A DNA stretch of 64,000 bases from NCBI GenBank assembly GCA_902776685.1, contig CACYRB010000001.1:29099-93098 (forward strand), in the 5' to 3' direction. The translations under genes and the position numbers were made by a program. The stretch comes from an uncultured Prevotellaceae bacterium. Its GTDB lineage: Bacteria; Bacteroidota; Bacteroidia; Bacteroidales; Bacteroidaceae. This document shows positions 41,882 to 50,516 of this stretch, piece after piece; position 1 is the first letter of the stretch, and the number at the start of each line of letters is the position of its first letter. The notes beneath the pieces are model-generated. The model made no database searches, had not been told where the DNA came from, and saw only the letters and a program-made list of their open reading frames with translations.

Positions 41882-41984
41882 AAACATATATGTTTCACAC
41901 TGCAAAAGATAAGCTTTCGGGTGATGAAAGACGGTCTTTTGGAGGGTAAAAGACGGTCTTTTGCAACCCAAAACATATATGTTT
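41882..41984. repeat. 22-bp-period palindrome array D
   Basis: Five dyads: AAACATATATGTTT, CAAAAGATAAGCTTTCG, AAAGACGGTCTTT (twice) and AAACATATATGTTT. Centres are at 41888.5, 41911, 41933, 41955 and 41977.5, i.e. 22 bp apart within half a base. It shares unit types with array A (5339-5470). Confidence 0.8.
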
Positions 41985-42170
41985 CAGGGATGAGGGATCA
42001 AAGATGAAGGATGAAAAGGGGAGTGAAGGGGACAATAGAGGACTTATAGAGAGTGTTAAAACGAAAATGGCGCGTTAACATTTCACGAGGCGAACGATAT
42101 ATGTTTCACTTCGGCTGTTAAGATTTTTTAAGTGTAGTGCACCCGAAATAATGAATGGTGAATGATTATT

Positions 42171-42320
42171 CTGACTGTCGTCGAAGGTACTATCGCTCGA
42201 TAAAACCAAAATAAAATTTGGTTTTCTGCTCACTTAATTGTACCTCTGACTGTCATCGAAGGTACTATCGCTCGATAAAACCAAAATAAAATTTGGTTTT
42301 CTGCTCACTTAACCGTACCT
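42171..42320. repeat. Hairpin element D, two 75-bp units over the MBOAT promoter
   Basis: Two 75-bp direct repeats (42171-42245, 42246-42320) differ at three positions. Each has AAGGTAC and GTACCT arms, ATCGCTCGA, a hairpin (AAAACCAAAATAAAATTTGG TTTT) and TGCTCACTTAA. Each carries TTTG 20 bp before TACCT; only the second has the full TACCTTTG. Confidence 0.85.
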
Positions 42321-42323
42321 TTG
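42292..42323 (+). promoter_or_regulatory. Promoter of the MBOAT-DHHW operon
   Basis: TTTG 42292-42295, 20 bp, TACCTTTG 42316-42323. A second, damaged copy (TTTG, 20 bp, TACCTCTG) lies 75 bp upstream. Confidence 0.8.
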
Positions 42324-42354
42324 CAAGCTGAAAACATTGTAGCGGAAACATAAC

Positions 42355-43860
42355 ATGGTATTTTCTGATTTGTTCTTCCTGTTTGTCTTCATTCCGGCAT
42401 TTGCACTGTGCTATATGCTGGGCGGACTGTTCGACCGATGGATTGCGAGAGGGCAGGCCGTGAAGAGCCACCATGTGAAGAACGCAATGCTCGTGGTGTT
42501 CTCGCTCATCTTCTATGCCTGGGGCGAGCCAATGTATGTGTTCCTGATGCTGGTGAGCGTGCTGCTCAACTATGTGGCGGGCCGCATCATCGACGGCCAG
42601 CAGCGGCATCGGCGCAAGGCGCTCGTCGGCGGACTGGTGTGTAACCTGCTCATCCTCGCCACGTTTAAGTATGCCGGATTCTTTGCCGAGGCACTGAACA
42701 GCCTGGGGCTCGCCATTCCGGTTCCGCACATCGCCCTGCCCATCGGCATCTCGTTCTACACGTTTCAGTCTATCTCCTATCTGGTTGATGTCTACCGCCG
42801 CGAATCGCCTGCCCAACGACGGTTTGCCGACCTGCTGCTCTACATCTCGATGTTTCCGCAGCTCATCGCAGGACCCATCGTGCGCTACGGCACCATTGCC
42901 GAAGAAATCAACAACCGGCACGTCACTGCCAGCGACCTCTCCGACGGCATCTACCGCTTCCTCATCGGACTGGGCAAGAAGGTGATTCTTGCCAATCAGT
43001 TTTCCGAGATTGTTGACCAGTTCTTGGTTGACGGACTGGGAAGCCTCACCACCTCGGGCGCATGGATTGGCATCACGGCTTTCACGCTGCAAATCTATTT
43101 CGACTTCTCGGGCTACTCCGACATGGCGATCGGCATGGGACGCTGCATGGGATTCCACTTCAAGGAGAATTTCAACCATCCCTATTGCTGCGACAGCATC
43201 ACCGACTTCTGGCGGCGATGGCACATCTCGCTCGGCAGCTTCTTCCGCGACTATGTCTACATACCTATGGGTGGCAACCGCCGGCATCAGGCCTGGAACA
43301 TCATGGTGGTGTGGATGCTGACGGGCATGTGGCACGGGGCGTCGTGGAACTTCATCATCTGGGGACTCTACTTCGGAATCATCGTGATGACAGAGAAGTA
43401 CACCCTGCTGCGCCTGCCCTACTATACAAAGAAAAAGTCTGCTCCCTCATCACTCACTTCGAGTAATTCGAGTAATTCGTGGTACCATTTCTCATCCCTC
43501 ATTTTCCGCCTGTACAGTCTGCTGCTAGTGGTGACGGGTTGGGGCATATTCTATTTCGACGACTTCACGCAGATGGGCGTGTTCTTCAACGCGTATGTCG
43601 GACGGGCCCAGTCGCTCCACGACTTTGTCACGACGAGTGCAATCACCGACAACTTCTGGCTCTGGCTGACGGCCATCGTCTTCTGCATGCCCGTGCGCAA
43701 GACTGTTGCCACACTGTTCGACCGCCACGTAGCCAACCGCCGGTTCAAGACCAAGATGGTCTTCGCCACGCGCACGCTGCTGTCGGTCGTCCTGTTCGTC
43801 GCAAGCGTTGCCCTGCTCGTGGGCGCAACCAACAATGCATTTATCTATACAAGATTTTGA
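42355..43860 (+). CDS. MBOAT family O-acyltransferase
   Basis: 501 residues, multi-spanning. AlgI/DltB-like MBOAT motifs: FYAWGEPMYVFLML, GISFYTFQSISYLVDVYR, PQLIAGPIVRY, FNHPYCCDSITDFWRRWHISL and the invariant His in LTGMWHGASWNF. Transfers acyl groups to exported or surface polysaccharides across the inner membrane. The loop near residues 360-385 (SSLTSSNSSNSWYHFSS) is encoded by low-complexity repeats also seen in the T9SS cargo gene. The stop TGA overlaps the TTG start of the DHHW partner. Confidence 0.93.
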   Translation: MVFSDLFFLFVFIPAFALCYMLGGLFDRWIARGQAVKSHHVKNAMLVVFSLIFYAWGEPMYVFLMLVSVLLNYVAGRIIDGQQRHRRKALVGGLVCNLLILATFKYAGFFAEALNSLGLAIPVPHIALPIGISFYTFQSISYLVDVYRRESPAQRRFADLLLYISMFPQLIAGPIVRYGTIAEEINNRHVTASDLSDGIYRFLIGLGKKVILANQFSEIVDQFLVDGLGSLTTSGAWIGITAFTLQIYFDFSGYSDMAIGMGRCMGFHFKENFNHPYCCDSITDFWRRWHISLGSFFRDYVYIPMGGNRRHQAWNIMVVWMLTGMWHGASWNFIIWGLYFGIIVMTEKYTLLRLPYYTKKKSAPSSLTSSNSSNSWYHFSSLIFRLYSLLLVVTGWGIFYFDDFTQMGVFFNAYVGRAQSLHDFVTTSAITDNFWLWLTAIVFCMPVRKTVATLFDRHVANRRFKTKMVFATRTLLSVVLFVASVALLVGATNNAFIYTRF

Positions 43861-45365
43861 AAAGTGAAAAATTATATATTGCCGTAATTGCTGTCGTTTT
43901 CATCGGCCTTGCCGTTGTCTTCGACACCTTTCCGCGTTCCACTTTCTCCGAACTCGAGAAGCGCCCCCTGAAGCAATTTCCCGAGTTTACGGTCGACAGA
44001 TTCATGAGCGGCACGTTCACGAGCGAGGTATCGTCGTGGTTTAGCGACAGCGAGCCGTTTCGCGACAGGTTCATGTCGCTCAGCATGGAACTGAAAGACC
44101 TTGCCCGCATCACCACCAGCCAGACCGTCACGTTTCATGCGGCCGAGACCAAGAAGCCGGAGCAAGACAACAGCGCGAAAGACGGCGACATTGAAGAATA
44201 CGTGAATCGTCTCAATGCCGACGACGAAGCCAAGATTGCACATGCCGGCATCATCATCGTGGGCAAGGTGCCCAACGTCAGGGCATTCATGGCTTACGGT
44301 GGCTCGGCATCGGGCGGCGTGGAATATGCCAATGCCGTCAACCTCTACAAGAAAACGTTTCCGAAGGTCAACGTGTATGCTATGGTCATTCCCATCCCGG
44401 CTGAGTTCTACTGCCCCGACGAAGTCAGGAAACGCGTAAAGCCGCAGCTGCCCACCATCAAGAACATTCACGCCCACCTCACACCCGATGTCAAGGCCGT
44501 TGATGCCTACACACCCCTGGCACGCCACGCCGCCGAAGACATCTACATGCGCACCGACCACCACTGGCTGGCGCTGGGTGCCTATTATGCAGCCCAGGCT
44601 TTCGCCGCCACAGCCCGCGTGCCCTTCCCCGAACTGAAGAAAGGCTACCGCCGCCATGTGGTCCACCGCTACGTGGGCAGCATGTACGGCTATTCGCACG
44701 ACATCGCAGTAAAGCAGTCGCCCGAGGACTTCGTCTACTACACACCCATCGACAGCACCTACACCACTTCCTATGTAGAATATCAGGTTGAAGACGGACT
44801 GATTCGCGGCGAGAGCCGACCCTTCAACGGTCCGCTGTTCTATTCGTTCCGCGACGGCAGCCCACACACCTACGGCACATTCCTCGGCGGCGACGCACGA
44901 ATGTGCAAAATCAAGACGCAAGTGAAGAGCAACCGCCGACTGCTCATCATCAAAGACAGCTTCGGCAACGCTCTACCAGGCTTCATGACCTACTCGTTTC
45001 AGGAGGTTCACGTCATCGACTTCCGCTACTTCACCAAGAACCTCCGGCAATACATAGCCGACAATCACATTACCGACATCCTCATCACCTTCAACATCTT
45101 CAATGCCTATTCCGCATCGGTGGCACACAAGGTAGAAAACCTGCTCAATCAGAAAGACGGCATTCCCGCCGTTCGCAAAAAGACTGATGACAAGAAGTCC
45201 GAAGGCAAAAAGTCGGACAAGCCGAAGGAACAAGAAAAGGCCAAGCCCTCAGAGGAAAGCAGTCCGGCCGCAAAGCCACAGGACCCCGCACCCGCACAAC
45301 CTACCTCTGCACCTACACCCCCATCCCAACCTATCCCCGAGGGCGAGGAGAAAAGCAGCAGATGA
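43857..45365 (+). CDS. DHHW family protein, AlgJ/AlgX-like partner of MBOAT
   Basis: 502 residues from a TTG start at 43857, which overlaps the MBOAT stop (TTGA). The frame is open to 43479, but that part is only the shadow of the MBOAT gene. One N-terminal signal-anchor helix (LYIAVIAVVFIGLAVVF), then a periplasmic domain with YMRTDHHWLALGAYYAAQAF, the DHHW motif, and LLIIKDSFGNALPGF, a GDS-like serine region. Such SGNH/DHHW proteins complete the acyl transfer started by the MBOAT partner. The last 70 residues are a Lys/Glu/Pro tail (KKSDKPKEQEKAKPSEES). Confidence 0.88.
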   Translation: MKSEKLYIAVIAVVFIGLAVVFDTFPRSTFSELEKRPLKQFPEFTVDRFMSGTFTSEVSSWFSDSEPFRDRFMSLSMELKDLARITTSQTVTFHAAETKKPEQDNSAKDGDIEEYVNRLNADDEAKIAHAGIIIVGKVPNVRAFMAYGGSASGGVEYANAVNLYKKTFPKVNVYAMVIPIPAEFYCPDEVRKRVKPQLPTIKNIHAHLTPDVKAVDAYTPLARHAAEDIYMRTDHHWLALGAYYAAQAFAATARVPFPELKKGYRRHVVHRYVGSMYGYSHDIAVKQSPEDFVYYTPIDSTYTTSYVEYQVEDGLIRGESRPFNGPLFYSFRDGSPHTYGTFLGGDARMCKIKTQVKSNRRLLIIKDSFGNALPGFMTYSFQEVHVIDFRYFTKNLRQYIADNHITDILITFNIFNAYSASVAHKVENLLNQKDGIPAVRKKTDDKKSEGKKSDKPKEQEKAKPSEESSPAAKPQDPAPAQPTSAPTPPSQPIPEGEEKSSR

Positions 45366-45388
45366 ACACGGAAGAGCACGGAAAATCT

Positions 45389-45522
45389 CCATTAGTATGT
45401 AGGGGAAGGCTACGGGAGGGCGAGCGTAGTGAGGGATGTGCGGCGTGCCGCGTTAAAAATATCGTCTCTTTGTCTTTTTGTCGAAATATAACGCGGCACG
45501 CCGCGTCCCTATATGCTAATGG
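45389..45522. repeat. MITE-like inverted repeat element, copy 1
   Basis: Ends CCATTAGTATGTAGGG and CCCTATATGCTAATGG are inverted. Inner palindromes GGCGTGCCGCGTT and AACGCGGCACGCC flank a 35-bp loop (AATATCGTCTCTTTGTC). The loop recurs, inverted, in the copy at 51102-51205. It starts 24 bp after the DHHW stop. Confidence 0.75.
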
Positions 45523-45575
45523 CATTAATTACTCATTATTCATTAGCGAAGCGCATAGGATATATCGAAAAAAAA

Positions 45576-45607
45576 TTTGGTACTTTTCCTTTTTTATATT
45601 ATCTTTG
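45576..45607 (+). promoter_or_regulatory. Promoter of the GH92-GH97 operon
   Basis: TTTG 45576-45579, 20 bp, TATCTTTG 45600-45607; the start codon is 57 bp downstream. Confidence 0.8.
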
Positions 45608-45663
45608 CAAGGTAATTTCAAGGATAAAGGAAAATGGCGAGATATCACATCAATTTAATCAAT

Positions 45664-47982
45664 ATGAAATTCAGAAACTTATTTACCTCAATGCTGCTGT
45701 TGGCCACAATGGCGACAACGGCACAGACACGCGAGCCAGTAGACTACGTTAACCCGCTTATGGGTACCGACTCGAGTTTCGAACTATCAACCGGCAACAC
45801 CTATCCAGCCATTGCCATGCCTTGGGGCATGAACTTCTGGATGCCGCAGACTGGCAAGATGGGCGACGGCTGGGCTTATGTGTATGGTCACCACAAGATT
45901 CGCGGTTTTAAGCAGACTCACCAGCCTTCTCCGTGGATTAATGACTACGGGCAGTTCTCGGTAATGCCCGTGACGGGCGATGCGCAGTTCCATCAAGACC
46001 GTCGCGCCTCGTGGTTCTCGCACAAGGCCGAGGTGGCGCAGCCTCACTACTACAGCGTGTATCTGGCCGACTACGACGTGACGGCCGAGCTGGCACCGAC
46101 GGAGCGTGCCTGTGCCATGCGCTTTACCTACCCCACGACCGATAAGGCCTCAGTCATCATCGACGCCTTCGACCGTGGTTCCTACGTGCGCATCGTTCCC
46201 GAGCGCAACATGGTTGTGGGCTATACCACGCGCAACAGCGGCGGCGTGCCCGAGAACTTCAAGAACTATTTTGTGCTGGTCTTCGACCATCCCTTCAAAT
46301 CGTATAAGGTTGTCGACGTGAAGGGCGAACACCGCGGCGACAGCTATAAGGAGTGCGACGTGAAAGACGGCAATGAGCTGCAGGGCAACCATGTCGGCGC
46401 CATCGTCGAGTTTCAACCCACGAGGCGCGGCGAGCAGGTTGCCGTCTGCGTGGCCTCGTCGTTCATCAGCGAAGAGCAGGCCATGGAGAACCTGAAGGAG
46501 CTGGGCAACGGCGATTTCGACCAGGTGAAGGCTGCCGGCCGTGCCCGATGGAACGAGGTACTGGGCAGGCTGAAGGTGGAAGACGACAATGTCGACAACA
46601 TCCGCACGTTCTATTCCTGCCTCTATCGGTCGGTATTGTTCCCCCGCTGCTTTGCCGAGAACACGGCCGAAGGCAAGGTGATGCACTACAGCCCCTACAA
46701 CGGCGAGGTGCGACCGGGCTATCTGTTCACCGACACTGGTTTCTGGGATACGTTCCGTTGTCTGTTCCCCCTGCTCAATCTGGTCTATCCGTCGATGAAC
46801 CAGAAGATGCAGGAAGGTCTGGCCAACACTTATCTTGAGAGCGGCTTCCTGCCCGAGTGGGCCAGCCCGGGCCATCGCGGCTGTATGGTGGGCAACAACT
46901 CGGCGTCGGTCGTTGCCGATGCCTACCTGAAAGGTCTGCGCGGCTACGATGCCGAAACGCTCTGGAAGGCCGTGGTGCACGGTGCCAATGCTGTACACCC
47001 GCAGATTCAGTCGACGGGCCGCTACGGCTTCGACTATTACAACAAGCTGGGCTATGTGCCCTACGACGTGAAAATCAACGAGAGCGTGGCCCGCACACTG
47101 GAATATGCCTACGACGACTGGTGCATCTATAAGTTCGGTCAGTCGCTGGGAAAATCGAAGAAAGAGCTGGAGCCGTTTAAGAAACACGCGCTGAACTATA
47201 AAAACGTGTTCGACAAGGAAACGAAGATGATGCGCGGCCGCAACGAGGACGGCTCGTTCCAGAGCCCGTTCAGTCCCTACAAGTGGGGCGACGCCTTCAC
47301 CGAGGGCAACTCGTGGCACTACACCTGGTCGGTGTTCCACGACGTGCAGGGACTTATCGACCTCATGGGCGGACGCGACCAGTTCAACCTGATGATGGAC
47401 TCGGTGTTTGTCGTGCCGCCAATCTTCGACGACAGCTACTACGGCAGTGTCATCCACGAGATTCGCGAGATGCAGATTATGAACATGGGCAACTATGCCC
47501 ACGGCAACCAACCCATACAGCACATGCTCTACCTCTACGACTGGAGCGGTCAGCCCTGGAAGTCGCAATACTGGATTCGCGAGGCCATGAACAAGCTCTA
47601 CACCGCTGCGCCCGACGGCTATTGCGGCGACGAGGACAACGGTCAGACCTCGGCATGGTATGTCTTCTCAGCTATGGGTTTCTATCCTGTTTGCCCGGGA
47701 AGCAACGAGTATGCTCTCGGAACACCGTTCTTCAAGAAACTCACGCTATCGCTGGAGAATGGCCGCACGATGGTTTTTGAGGCTCCGAACAACAGCTGCA
47801 AAAACCGCTACGTCGACCAGATGCTGCTCAACGGTGCTCCGCACGACAAGAACTTCCTCACTCACGACCAGCTCCTGCAAGGCGGAACCATCACCTACAC
47901 CATGTCGGCAACACCCAACCTTCAGCGCGGTACCGCCGACAGCGCAGCACCCTACTCGTTCACTAAAGAACTGAAGAAATAA
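45664..47982 (+). CDS. GH92 alpha-mannosidase
   Basis: 772 residues from ATG 45664, chosen because it directly precedes a signal peptide (FRNLFTSMLLLATMATTAQT); an ATG 30 bp earlier is in frame. GH92 features: VDYVNPLMGTDS, GNTYPAIAMPWGMNFW, GFLPEWASPGHRGCMVGNNS and YCGDEDNGQTSAWYVFSAMG with the acidic catalytic/base region. Ca-dependent exo-alpha-mannosidases of this family trim alpha-mannose from N-glycans or yeast mannan. The stop overlaps the GH97 start by one base. Confidence 0.94.
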   Translation: MKFRNLFTSMLLLATMATTAQTREPVDYVNPLMGTDSSFELSTGNTYPAIAMPWGMNFWMPQTGKMGDGWAYVYGHHKIRGFKQTHQPSPWINDYGQFSVMPVTGDAQFHQDRRASWFSHKAEVAQPHYYSVYLADYDVTAELAPTERACAMRFTYPTTDKASVIIDAFDRGSYVRIVPERNMVVGYTTRNSGGVPENFKNYFVLVFDHPFKSYKVVDVKGEHRGDSYKECDVKDGNELQGNHVGAIVEFQPTRRGEQVAVCVASSFISEEQAMENLKELGNGDFDQVKAAGRARWNEVLGRLKVEDDNVDNIRTFYSCLYRSVLFPRCFAENTAEGKVMHYSPYNGEVRPGYLFTDTGFWDTFRCLFPLLNLVYPSMNQKMQEGLANTYLESGFLPEWASPGHRGCMVGNNSASVVADAYLKGLRGYDAETLWKAVVHGANAVHPQIQSTGRYGFDYYNKLGYVPYDVKINESVARTLEYAYDDWCIYKFGQSLGKSKKELEPFKKHALNYKNVFDKETKMMRGRNEDGSFQSPFSPYKWGDAFTEGNSWHYTWSVFHDVQGLIDLMGGRDQFNLMMDSVFVVPPIFDDSYYGSVIHEIREMQIMNMGNYAHGNQPIQHMLYLYDWSGQPWKSQYWIREAMNKLYTAAPDGYCGDEDNGQTSAWYVFSAMGFYPVCPGSNEYALGTPFFKKLTLSLENGRTMVFEAPNNSCKNRYVDQMLLNGAPHDKNFLTHDQLLQGGTITYTMSATPNLQRGTADSAAPYSFTKELKK

Positions 47983-49913
47983 TGAAAAAAATCAATCTAT
48001 TGTTCGCCTTGTTGGCTTTTGGCTTGCTTCATGTTCAGGCCAAGGACTACACTGTGAAGTCGCCCGACGGAAAGACCGTCATCACCGTCAGCGTTGATAA
48101 GAAAGTTGCCTACAGCGTCAGTGTCGACGGCAACGAAGTGTTGAAAAACTGTGCCATCGCCTTGCAACTGCCTGGCGAGACACTGGGCGAGAATGCCAAG
48201 GTGAAACGCGCACAGGCGAAAGCCATCTACGAGCGCATCCGCCCCGTTGTGCCGATGAAGTTTGCCGAGATTGCCGACCACTGCAACCAGCTGACGTTGA
48301 GTTTCGACCGCGACTTCACCATCGACTTCCGCGCCTACGACAAAGGCGTGGCCTATCGGTTCAGCACCCAGAAGAAGGGACAGATCGACGTGAAGGATGA
48401 ATGTTGCGAACTGCAATTCGCCACCGACAACAAGGCCGTCATCTCGCGTACAGGACATTTCAGGACTTCGTGCGAAGAGCCCTACAGCACCGTGCAGACG
48501 GCTGCCTATGGTGCCGACGACCGCATGACCTATCTGCCCATCTTCATCGAGACGCCTACCGTGAAGCTGCTGTTCAGCGAAAGCGACCTGCGCGACTATC
48601 CGGGCATGTTCCTCAAAGGCACCGGCGAGAACGCCATGCGTGCTGTCTTCCCTCCCTGTCCGCTTGAGTTCACTCCCGACGGCGACCGCAGCGTGAAGTT
48701 CACCAAGACAGCCGACTACATCGCCCGCACCGACGGCACCCGCACCTTCCCCTGGCGCTTCTTCGTCATTGCCCGCCAAGACGGCGAACTGGTGGAGAAC
48801 ACGATGGAGGCTGTGCTGGGCGGTCGCAACGAGATTAAAGACCCGTCGTGGATAAAGCCCGGACAGGTGAGCTGGGACTGGTGGAACCACAAAATGGTGT
48901 GGAACGTCGATTTCACGGCCGGCATCAACACCGAGACCTATAAGTATTTCATCGACTTCGCCTCGAAATACGGCATCAAATACATCATTCTCGATGAAGG
49001 TTGGAGCCGCACCACACGCGACCCACTCCACACCATCGACGCCATCGACCTGCCCGAGCTCATCAGCTATGGCAAGCAGCGTGGCGTGGGACTGGTGCTC
49101 TGGCTGACCTGGCTCACGGTGGAGAACAACATGGAGCTCTTTGCCAAGTACGAGGAATGGGGTGTGGCCGGTTGTAAGATTGACTTCATGGACCGTCAAG
49201 ACCAGTGGATGGTGAACTTCTACGAGCGCGTAGTCAAGGAAGCTGCCAAGCATCACCTGCTCATCGACTACCACGGAGCCTACAAGCCCTCCGGTCTGGA
49301 ACAGCGCTACCCCAACCTGCTCTCGTATGAGGGCGTGCGCGGACTGGAACAGTGTGGCGGTTGCGAGCCGAAGAACTCTATCTGGCTGCCGTTCATGCGC
49401 AACGCCGTCGGTCCGATGGACTTCACGCCAGGTGCCATGCTCAACGCACAACCCGAACAAAACCACACCACCGACGCCAATGCCATGGGAGCCGGCACAC
49501 GTGCCTATCAGATGGCTCTCTACGTGGTCTTCGAGAGCGGTATACAGATGCTCTCCGACTCGCCCACACGCTATCTGGAGAATCCCGAGTGCACGGAGTT
49601 CATCGCCTCGGTGCCCGTCACATGGGATGAGACGCGCGTGCTCTCAGCCAAGGCAGGCGACCATCTGGTCGTAGCCAAGCGCAAGGACAACAAATGGTTT
49701 ATCGGTGCCATCACTGGCGACCGCCCCCAGGACATCAACGTGAAGCTCGACTTCCTGAAAGGCAACCAGCGTCGCATGACCTACTTCCACGATGGTGTCA
49801 ACGCCAACCGTCAGGCCCAGGACTACAAGAAAGCCACGCAGACAGTCAACGGCTCGACTGAAATCAACATGCACCTCGTCCGCAACGGCGGCTGGTGCGC
49901 CGTGATTGAATAG
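47982..49913 (+). CDS. GH97 glycoside hydrolase, retaining type
   Basis: 643 residues with signal peptide (MKKINLLFALLAFGLLHVQA). N-terminal beta-sandwich, then a (beta/alpha)8 barrel with VSWDWWNHKMVWNVDF, IKYIILDEGWS, VLWLTWLTVENN and AGCKIDFMDRQDQ. The Asp at residue 401 occupies the nucleophile position of retaining GH97 enzymes (alpha-galactosidase type) rather than the SusB-like inverting arrangement. Acts on alpha-galactosides or related sugars. Cotranscribed with GH92 and ended by a strong terminator at 50036. Confidence 0.92.
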   Translation: MKKINLLFALLAFGLLHVQAKDYTVKSPDGKTVITVSVDKKVAYSVSVDGNEVLKNCAIALQLPGETLGENAKVKRAQAKAIYERIRPVVPMKFAEIADHCNQLTLSFDRDFTIDFRAYDKGVAYRFSTQKKGQIDVKDECCELQFATDNKAVISRTGHFRTSCEEPYSTVQTAAYGADDRMTYLPIFIETPTVKLLFSESDLRDYPGMFLKGTGENAMRAVFPPCPLEFTPDGDRSVKFTKTADYIARTDGTRTFPWRFFVIARQDGELVENTMEAVLGGRNEIKDPSWIKPGQVSWDWWNHKMVWNVDFTAGINTETYKYFIDFASKYGIKYIILDEGWSRTTRDPLHTIDAIDLPELISYGKQRGVGLVLWLTWLTVENNMELFAKYEEWGVAGCKIDFMDRQDQWMVNFYERVVKEAAKHHLLIDYHGAYKPSGLEQRYPNLLSYEGVRGLEQCGGCEPKNSIWLPFMRNAVGPMDFTPGAMLNAQPEQNHTTDANAMGAGTRAYQMALYVVFESGIQMLSDSPTRYLENPECTEFIASVPVTWDETRVLSAKAGDHLVVAKRKDNKWFIGAITGDRPQDINVKLDFLKGNQRRMTYFHDGVNANRQAQDYKKATQTVNGSTEINMHLVRNGGWCAVIE

Positions 49914-50035
49914 GCAGAAAAGACATCAACAGGTAATGCACTGATTTTAGTGCAAAAAAATACAGAAAGCTGCACTGTTTTAAGTGCTTTTTATGAAATT
50001 CATAACAAAAAAGAGGTAAAACCTTTATGAATGAA

Positions 50036-50068
50036 CCCCGAAAGTTTGGCAAACTTTCGGGGTTTTAT
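50036..50068 (+). terminator. Terminator after the GH92-GH97 operon
   Basis: CCCCGAAAGTTT, GGC, AAACTTTCGGGG, TTTTATT: perfect 12-bp stem and T-rich tail, 123 bp after the GH97 stop. Confidence 0.9.
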
Positions 50069-50242
50069 TATGTTTATTATGTCAAGAAGCCACTTGCAAC
50101 TAAAAACAAAAATATAATAAAACACAATCAACCAAATTTATAATCAACTGACATTACAAATATGACTAAAAGTGGTCAACCGGAATCGTTAAGTCAAAAA
50201 ACTAAGTCGCTGAAATACAGTTCTTTTCATTTATTCTGCGAC

Positions 50243-50379
50243 AAGCGAAGGAGTCTCACTATTTGAGAAACGGATTCTCACGTCGTGAGAAACGGTTTCT
50301 CAAGTCATGATAAATGGTTTCTCACAATGTGAAAAACGGTTTCTCAAAATCGGGTATCGATTTTGAGAAACCGTCATGT
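50243..50379. repeat. 22-bp-period palindrome array E (GAGAAAC type)
   Basis: GAGAAACGGTTTCTC-like units at 50265, 50287, 50309 and 50331, exactly 22 bp apart, plus a half unit ending TCTC at 50254-50257 on the same register. A further CGATTTTGAGAAACCGT word follows off register at 50359-50374. Same palindrome as array B at 23236. Confidence 0.85.
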
Positions 50380-50385
50380 GAGGGG

Positions 50386-50475
50386 GGAACCCTTTTTTTT
50401 GTTGCACAGAACCTTTTTTCGTGTTACGCGGAAACCTTTATTTGAGATGCGCAGGAACCTTTTTTGTGTTGCGAA
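50386..50475. repeat. 22-23 bp array F (GGAACC-T-run)
   Basis: AACC followed by CTTTTTT or TTTATTT at 50388, 50410, 50433 and 50456, with GTGTTGCG-like words between. Spacing is 22, 23, 23 bp. Directly follows array E. Together arrays E and F fill most of the gap 49914-50516, which otherwise holds only the terminator and AT-rich DNA. Confidence 0.65.
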
Positions 50476-50516
50476 AAGAGGGCTTAGTGTGGTCGGTGAG
50501 GGTGGCATCGGGAGGG

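Noticed and set aside
43479-43856. N-terminal extension of the DHHW protein
   Set aside because: The segment is an alternative-frame shadow of the MBOAT gene with Arg/His/Ala-rich text.
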